In this document: positions 58,141 through 64,000 of the stretch, piece after piece
Layout: each line of letters opens with the position of its first letter
Position numbering within the stretch: the stretch's first letter is position 1
Assembly: GCF_000764305.2 (NCBI RefSeq)
Contig: NW_025935713.1
Location: 1 to 64,000 of the forward strand
Direction: 5' to 3'
Length of the DNA stretch: 64,000 nt
DNA from: Hyalella azteca
Lineage: Eukaryota; Arthropoda; Malacostraca; Amphipoda; Hyalellidae
The notes under the pieces: generated by a model
Seen by the model: the letters and a program-made list of their open reading frames with translations, nothing else
Databases searched by the model: none
What the model was told of the DNA's origin: nothing
Made by a program: the position numbers and the translations under genes

Positions 58141-58860
58141 CCAGACGCTCATACGAGTTCCTAGATGCAGAAGCGATGAAGCAGTTGTTAGTTGCTGTCG
58201 TGCGCCCGAATCTAGAGTTTGGAAACGTTGTGTGGTCACCGAGATTTGAAAAGGACAAAAATTTAATAGAGAATGTTCAAAGACGTGCAACAAGGATAAT
58301 TCCAGGCTTGAAGGACAAGTCCTATGAAGAAATATTAAAGATTATGAAGCTTCCAAGCCTCAGATATCGATGTCTGCGTGGGGACCTCATTGAAGTATAT
58401 AAGTATACTCATGTTTTATACAAGGTTCCCGAAGGATTACTAGAATTTGAAACAAGAACCAACACCAGGGGCCACGGCTATAAACTAAAAAAAACTGCGC
58501 TGCAACTTCACGCTACAAGATTTCTTCTCGCTTCGAATCACCGACATATGGAACAGCCTCCCCGATGACATCGTTGGCGCTCCAAGTATGAACGCGTTCA
58601 AGAACAGACTAGATAAAGCTATGAAAAATATATGTTCAGACTTGAAATGCCTAGCACCATATCGAACCCGGTGGAAGTCTAGTAGCTATTTCAAACTATC
58701 GTCAGTCATAAAAAGATCCGGTCAAAAGAAACGATTTTAGATATTATGTGAACAAGGCACAGAAAGTAAAAGAATCGGCGATAGGCCCCATCAAGCCTAC
58801 ACTTCAGCGCTGTCATCACTATGTTATATCATTGTTATGTTATGTAATAAAATTTATTGA
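58141..58860 (+). pseudogene. 5'-truncated LINE copy
   Basis: It starts abruptly with RRSYEFLDAEAMKQLLVAVV, continues RPNLEFGNVVWSPRFEKDK, NVQRRATRIIPGLKDKSYEE and FETRTNTRGHGYKLK, then a frame shift and TDIWNSLPDDIVGAPSMNAF. It ends with a tail including GTTATGTAATAAAATTTATT. Abrupt 5' truncation is usual for LINE insertions. It matches the 55.8-56.5 kb copy closely. Confidence 0.82.
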
Positions 58861-60132
58861 TACAAATTTCACGTAACGCATTGTAGCCACGAACAATCCT
58901 TTTTTCATGCGCTTAAATTTTAATTCAGAAAGTCTAAAAAAAATTTACAAAACAGTTCGATGAAATTTCTGCATGGTCTAGTCAAGTATTAAAACGGTTC
59001 ATTTATATTCAGACGAAAGTAGACGATAGCAGGTTATTTGATAGCAAAAATTTAACAGGATTAAAACGCATATTCTCCACAACGATCAACGCGGCATGAC
59101 ACTTATGCAATATATGAGAAGGCATGACAAATACCCTAGTTAAAATATTACACATAGGATATACAAATCATTATCATAGACGGACTGCATTCACATATAT
59201 AATTATACTATCAATACTTCGGCAGGTGGCCGAGTTGCTCAAGTTCAGAATGGTCAGATTGAAATCAAGTTCAGAATGGCATGAGTTCCGGTCAAATCGG
59301 CGAGGAAGCGGGTGATAAAGAACAGCGAGATTTCAGCAGTGAGTCGCAGGGCCAAAGCCCAGCCAGCTGTAATATTTCTGCCATCTACAGAGTCGGTGAC
59401 AGTCCAGATTTGGCCACAATGACACCATATGTCTTACAAATAGTGTTAAAAAAAGTAGATCGTAACGCTACTCACGTGCATTTAAATTTGCGATTTATAA
59501 TGAAAAAAGTCGTAAGTAACTCAATCAGTTATTCAACCGGATTACCGTCGTTGCACGCCGGGGTTCCCTACCGGAAAAGATATACTGGTGTCGTTTATGC
59601 ACTATATATAACTAGTGTCGTTATATATAATTAGTGTCGGCAGCGCTGCTGTCACCTCTCAATAGGAAATGATGCATGTGCAATCAGAAGTTATATCAAA
59701 TTGACCTATATTAATATAAATATTCGCTCTTTCCGGATCGGAAACAAATAAATTTGCTTCTTTAGTGATTCGAAGGTGAAATAGTGTGCAATGTTTGCTC
59801 AGAAAGTCCAGTGCAGCGATACGTTCAGTGCGCGCGCTTGGTCTAGTGTAGTCAGTGTGCGGCACCCTACGGCGTGAGGTACACCATTCAAGCGCAAGCA
59901 AGAAAAGCTAGAAGTATAATTGTTCTTGTTGCATTCAACTTCATATTAATGTGCAGTGGCTGCAAGACTTGAATGAACTAAAAGCAATCATAATTTAGCG
60001 ATACATGTGAAAGCCTCAGATGCAATAAGTCGTTTGTTCCATAAATCCGTCATTGATTTTTTATCGTTATTGCTTGATTCCCGTTAGAGGAAAACTGTGT
60101 CAGTTTGAAAAATAATCAAGAAATCGATCAAT
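58861..60132. other. Upstream region of the LRR gene
   Basis: A degenerate SINE-like sequence lies at 59217-59400 (GGTGGCCGAGTTGCTCAAG; GTGAGTCGCAGGGCC). Two tandem TATATAA.TAGTGTCG words occur at 59610-59638. TCAGTG words at about 59826 and 59850, of initiator type, precede the ATG by about 300 bases; promoter assignment is weak. Confidence 0.4.
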
Positions 60133-61903
60133 ATGAAGAGATTGGGAAATTATATTTTTCGCGCACTGTTCTTTGCTTCACTGACTTCAGAAATATTGTG
60201 TCAAGGAAATGAGAACTGCTCCGCCACTCCGTCTCGCAGAAATCCCGGCTCCATGGACATCATGTGCACCTGCATGCAGTCCTTACAGCAGGTATTATTT
60301 CACAATTTAGGAGAATCTATACCTACTTTTTACCACTCTATAATAGTTTACCTTTTATATCCTTATAAATGATAATATGCAGAAAAAGTGTCCTAACTTA
60401 TCCTTCCATTTATTTCAGTTATTGCCAAATTTTATAGACAACAGGCTGCCGTTGTAGACTCAGTCGAATGACATTTATCATCAGAGGCTTGCATTAAAGT
60501 TACATTTATTAACGAAAAAAAGTATTACAAGTGTTTGGTCTACTAATCTTTGGCGATTTGGAAAACCGTAGGACAAACGAAAATGCTCTGCTGGGCTTCA
60601 TTTTATTTGAAAGTTGAATCGGTTCAAGATTTAGATTTTTATATTCTTATTTCTTACGCAGAGAGTACAAAACGTCGATGCGCTGACCATCGACAGGAGC
60701 GGCTGCGAAGTAGTGTCGGCGCTGGATATATCCTGGAACCTGCTGGAGCATGGCATCGGGCCCCGCACTGTCACCTTCATCGGCGCCCAGATCATCCTGA
60801 CTAACCCACCTAACCAGTCCTGGAACACGTCCATATCCCGCATCACGTTTGAGCGATGTCTATTTGATTCAATTCCGCCCAAATCTTTCGAAGGTCTCAG
60901 CCGTTTGACAGAACTTCGGTTCATAAATAACTACATTGGGAATGTGTCATCCTACTCTATTTCTGGCCTGCCAAATTTGCGTACGGTTGAATTTGCCGAC
61001 AGTGATATCGTAAATATACATACCAGTGCAATCAGTGACTTGCCCGCACTTTTTGAAATGGCATTTGTTCGAACAAGCATATCCAGTCTCGCAGATGGAG
61101 CTGTTAAAATCATCAGGACTCCCCAGCTGCCAGCCAACAATGACTGTCCTAAAATTGATATCCGGATCCCTCCCTCAGATAGGATGAGTGATGTCATGGC
61201 GCGCAGCTTGGAGTCCGTAGATAATCTACCTCTGCCCGAAATTGGAGCTCGTTTGCATTTTTATTTCTGCAACATAACTGCTTTGCATCCAAAAGCCATC
61301 TCCTCAGATTGGTTTTCATTTGTTATATTCTATGGAAATCGCGTTTCAACTTTTGGAACCGGCGCATTCCAGCTTACAATGGACAATCAGTGTGAGATCA
61401 GCGCTGTGATGTTGGTCGGAAACTATTTTAAAAGTATTCAATTAGGAGCCGTGGCCTCCATTCAGAAGAAGCAACAGGCAAACCGTCCAAGTTATTTAGT
61501 TCTGACTAATAATACTTTCGAATTTGTTGCTGCCAAAGGCTTCGTCATTCATCCGTCCATTGAGGTGTATTCAGTGGCTGACAACAAATTTGTGTGCGAA
61601 TGCCCTAACTTCGCGTGGTTGATGAGTAATTCGGAGACGCCCCGCCAGCAGGAAATAGAAAGGAACCTTAAAGCAAGTGCAACCTGTAATTATAACTCAA
61701 TTTCAGTGACCACATTTACAGATTCATGTCCAAAAAGGGATATGGCATCTTACCCAAGTACCGAGATTGTGGTGGTCACTCTTCCCGACGAAGTCATGTA
61801 TTCATCAGCCGTCAGCATCGTTCATAACCAACCAACCACTGGGTTCCTGCAGGGCATTTTTATCCTGAGCTTAGTTGGTCGTCAATTGCTGTCTCATTTC
61901 TGA
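60133..61903 (+). CDS. Secreted leucine-rich repeat protein, possibly GPI-anchored
   Basis: Coding exons are 60133-60291 and 60662-61903, joined in phase 0 across a GT-AG intron, giving 466 residues. The start ATG opens a clear signal peptide (MKRLGNYIFRALFFASLTS, cleavage likely after about residue 23). A small Cys cluster (MCTCM) follows, then LRR-type repeats from about residue 110 to 210 (for example LTELRFINNYIGNVSSYSIS, LPNLRTVEFADSDIVNIHTS), further irregular repeats, and a Cys-containing C-cap (NKFVCECPNFAWL ... CNYNS ... DSCPKRD). It ends in a hydrophobic tail (GFLQGIFILSLVGRQLLSHF), as in a GPI-anchor signal. The layout resembles the arthropod family often labelled oplophorus-luciferin 2-monooxygenase non-catalytic subunit-like. 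That label is by similarity only and luciferase activity is not implied. Several N-x-S/T sites fit an extracellular protein. An AATAAA signal lies near 62303. Confidence 0.82.
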
Positions 61904-63960
61904 TTGATTCTATTTATTTGATGCAAGTGAAGTTCTTGAAAATTACTGCACCCTTCTCAACCCTAGCATATTCAATAGGAGCAGCACTGAAAACCCAGGA
62001 AATGGCCGCACGATTTCTAATGGTATAGTAGCACATTGGCATGATGCATGATGAAAAAAAAATGTGGCGTCACGATAGGCCTTCTGCATGCCGATCATCC
62101 CTTACTAAGATCAAGTATCCTACGTCTAAAAAAGATCTAAGATTGAGCAATCAGCTGGATCTTAATTTGTAAGTGCATGATTTTCCCCTATGAATAATGA
62201 ATAAGGAGTCATATTAAAAAATGATCCATTTCTATTCATTTTATAGAAACAAATTACAATTAGAGTTTTATCAAATTATTATAGTGATTTCACACTTAAA
62301 TTAATAAAAACACCGACCAAGACAGATCTGCATGTGTTCATTTTCTTCAGGTATTTGGTCGAAATAATGAAAGAAGGAAAGACTGTTGAAGCGTGCAAGC
62401 TATTGCTCTAAACTAACAATTACTCTTCATATAACTTCAAGCTTCTGATTAAGAAACCATATTTGTTTTCTGGAGAAGAAAATTGTTCCATGCCTTAGAA
62501 GGGTTGAGTTGTGTTCACCAGCTTAATTCATTAACATCAGTTAGCCTTCTCTTAATGTTCTTCATGTTTCATTCAAGTAAGACATTGCATTGTTACTTAG
62601 TCGCGTCAGTATAGACGCGTGCATTAGTCGTTAAATACATTTACGGTTAATTTAAAGAGTAGACCTATCTGATAAGAAATTTCGATTTAGTTGTTAGTTA
62701 TTTACTTGCTGTTAGTAATGCTTTTAGTCATGTCTTGTTGCTCAATTTGTCATCTATCCCTTGCAACATAACCCACTATTGAATATATGATGATGTAATA
62801 ATATGATGTCCCATTGTATTTGTTTTATTACTGGCCTGATTTTAAGGAAAAATGCCCAGTCACGAAGGCCGCAGAGTGTCCCGGTTTTACCATGCCCGTA
62901 TCTCGAACGGATTTCCTATCGTTGAAGCGGATGCCGATATCGCCAGCGAAAGCGCATGGCCTAATACAATGAAACGCTGTGTTCAACTCGGCCTTGGATA
63001 TTGATAGCTAATAGCAATAATTACTAACACACGAAATATTACAAACATCAAACTGAGGAATTCCTGACCAAGATATGGTATGTGGATAACGAGACATTCT
63101 GTTAATCGACTTATATCATTTTTGGTTTTAATTTGAGTAAAAGAATTTAGCATCAGATTTGAGGAAAAATAGCATCCCAACTGCAGATACAAGTACAGCA
63201 AATTTAATTGAAATAGCAATGAAATAATTTGTAAATACACCATGAAATTAGTTAGAAGATCTATGGATGAACTATTTCAACTCGGAACAATTCCAAACCA
63301 TTTTCGATCAAAAATTACCTCGGCTTTGAAGCCGGCGAACTTAACGTAGTCGCCTCGCAAGGCACAGCCGCCATTACACGCTCCGACTGCCTTCTTTCTC
63401 GCGTCCATTGCTTTGAGTTTCTAAATTCTAATTAGATGTTAATTGGCACAGCCTGGAGAAACGTCTTAATGAACTTGATTGACACAGCAGTGAAGTACTT
63501 TGCTCGCCAACGGCCACCGTTTGATATTGAAGTGCTCAGCGAAGTCTGCCAAATTAGCTTCTTTTCAACGCTTCAATTCAGTTTCGCATAATTTTAATTC
63601 TGGGATAATTTACTGTGAATATGCTTACTGTTTTTTGGTTTAATTTTATCTGTTACATAAAAAATTCCTACCTTGCTCTCTGAGTCAACGTTAAAGGAAA
63701 TTATGGGAGTAACAATTGTCAATAAGGAATCACGGAATTGAGAATATGCCTAAATCGAAACAAAATTTACGAAAGCATTACTTCATGTACGCGAGAAAAT
63801 CTTACAGTCTGATAAATGATTACCAGTTACGCCAATTGCCTAAAAATTCATTCCAATCATCGGACATATAAATATTTGCGTGCTAGAATCGTTTATTGCA
63901 AAGACGATGAGATTGCAAAGTTTTAAATTTGGAACTTTATTATGAAACTTCTAATAAAAC
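61904..63960. other. 3' region of the LRR gene and intergenic DNA
   Basis: The 3' UTR probably runs to the AATAAA near 62303. Beyond that no coding region is seen. Short minus-strand frames at 62983-63243 are AT-rich and uncharacteristic. Confidence 0.45.
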
Positions 63961-64000
63961 TTAACCCTTTAATACCTGACGGGATTTCTCGGTCCCAAAC
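63961..64000. mobile_element. Possible start of another piggyBac copy
   Basis: TTAA followed by CCCTTTAATACCTGACGGG resembles the left end of the 14616-15909 element (TTAA, CCCTTTCACGCCTGA). The window ends before this can be confirmed. Confidence 0.45.

Overview
This is eukaryotic nuclear DNA from an invertebrate, most likely an arthropod (insect or crustacean; I cannot resolve which). The evidence is spliced genes with GT-AG introns, AT-rich intergenic DNA, a 222-residue mitochondrial ribosomal protein uL30m, and a very heavy load of hAT, Tc1/mariner, piggyBac, TTAA-type MITE, Penelope, LINE and SINE copies. No bacterial, plasmid or CRISPR features are present.

Four spliced genes can be supported. 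(1) mRpL30 on the minus strand, 13474 to 11603, four exons, all junctions in phase. (2) A membrane-anchored short-chain dehydrogenase of the retinol dehydrogenase 11-14 group on the plus strand, 33523 to 37405, seven coding exons, 354 residues. (3) A DHHC palmitoyltransferase of the ZDHHC2/15/20 group on the minus strand, 51487 to 43102, eight constitutive exons plus an additional in-phase exon that repeats the start of the last exon. (4) A secreted, possibly GPI-anchored leucine-rich repeat protein on the plus strand, 60133 to 61903, two coding exons, 466 residues. The first three have housekeeping roles (mitochondrial translation, retinoid or carbonyl metabolism, protein S-acylation). They show no sign of acting together and are spaced by repeats.

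Layout. 0-10 kb is repeats: a tRNA-derived SINE split by a 1.1-kb TTAA-flanked element, a 216-bp-arm palindrome and a few exon-like scraps. 10-11 kb is a broken Penelope-like element with hammerhead-ribozyme-like motifs in opposite orientations. 11.6-13.5 kb is mRpL30. 14.6-15.9 kb is an internally deleted piggyBac. 15.9-18.5 kb is a hAT element carrying a mariner-type insert, which itself carries a sequencing adapter junction. 20.7-27.5 kb is a pair of long inverted arms, one with five tandem 162-bp units, enclosing another hAT element with exact 8-bp target duplications. 27.9-33 kb is more hAT copies, a hairpin-bearing repeat and a coding remnant. 33.5-38.7 kb is the dehydrogenase gene and a near-identical copy of its 3' end. 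43-51.5 kb is the palmitoyltransferase gene. 54-59 kb is a cluster of CR1/Jockey-like LINE pieces. 60-62 kb is the LRR gene. The last 40 bases look like the start of another piggyBac copy.

Two caveats about the assembly. Perfect Nextera mate-pair junction adapters (two inverted 19-bp Tn5 mosaic ends) sit at 17967-18004 and 54753-54790, so DNA on either side may not be contiguous in the genome. Single N bases occur at five places, including next to the Penelope inversion and a palmitoyltransferase splice acceptor. I did not find a clearly new multi-gene system. The most interesting items are the duplicated C-terminal exon of the palmitoyltransferase, the ribozyme-like motifs with an apparent compensatory change, the long-armed inverted element, and nested transposons whose target duplications can be read exactly.
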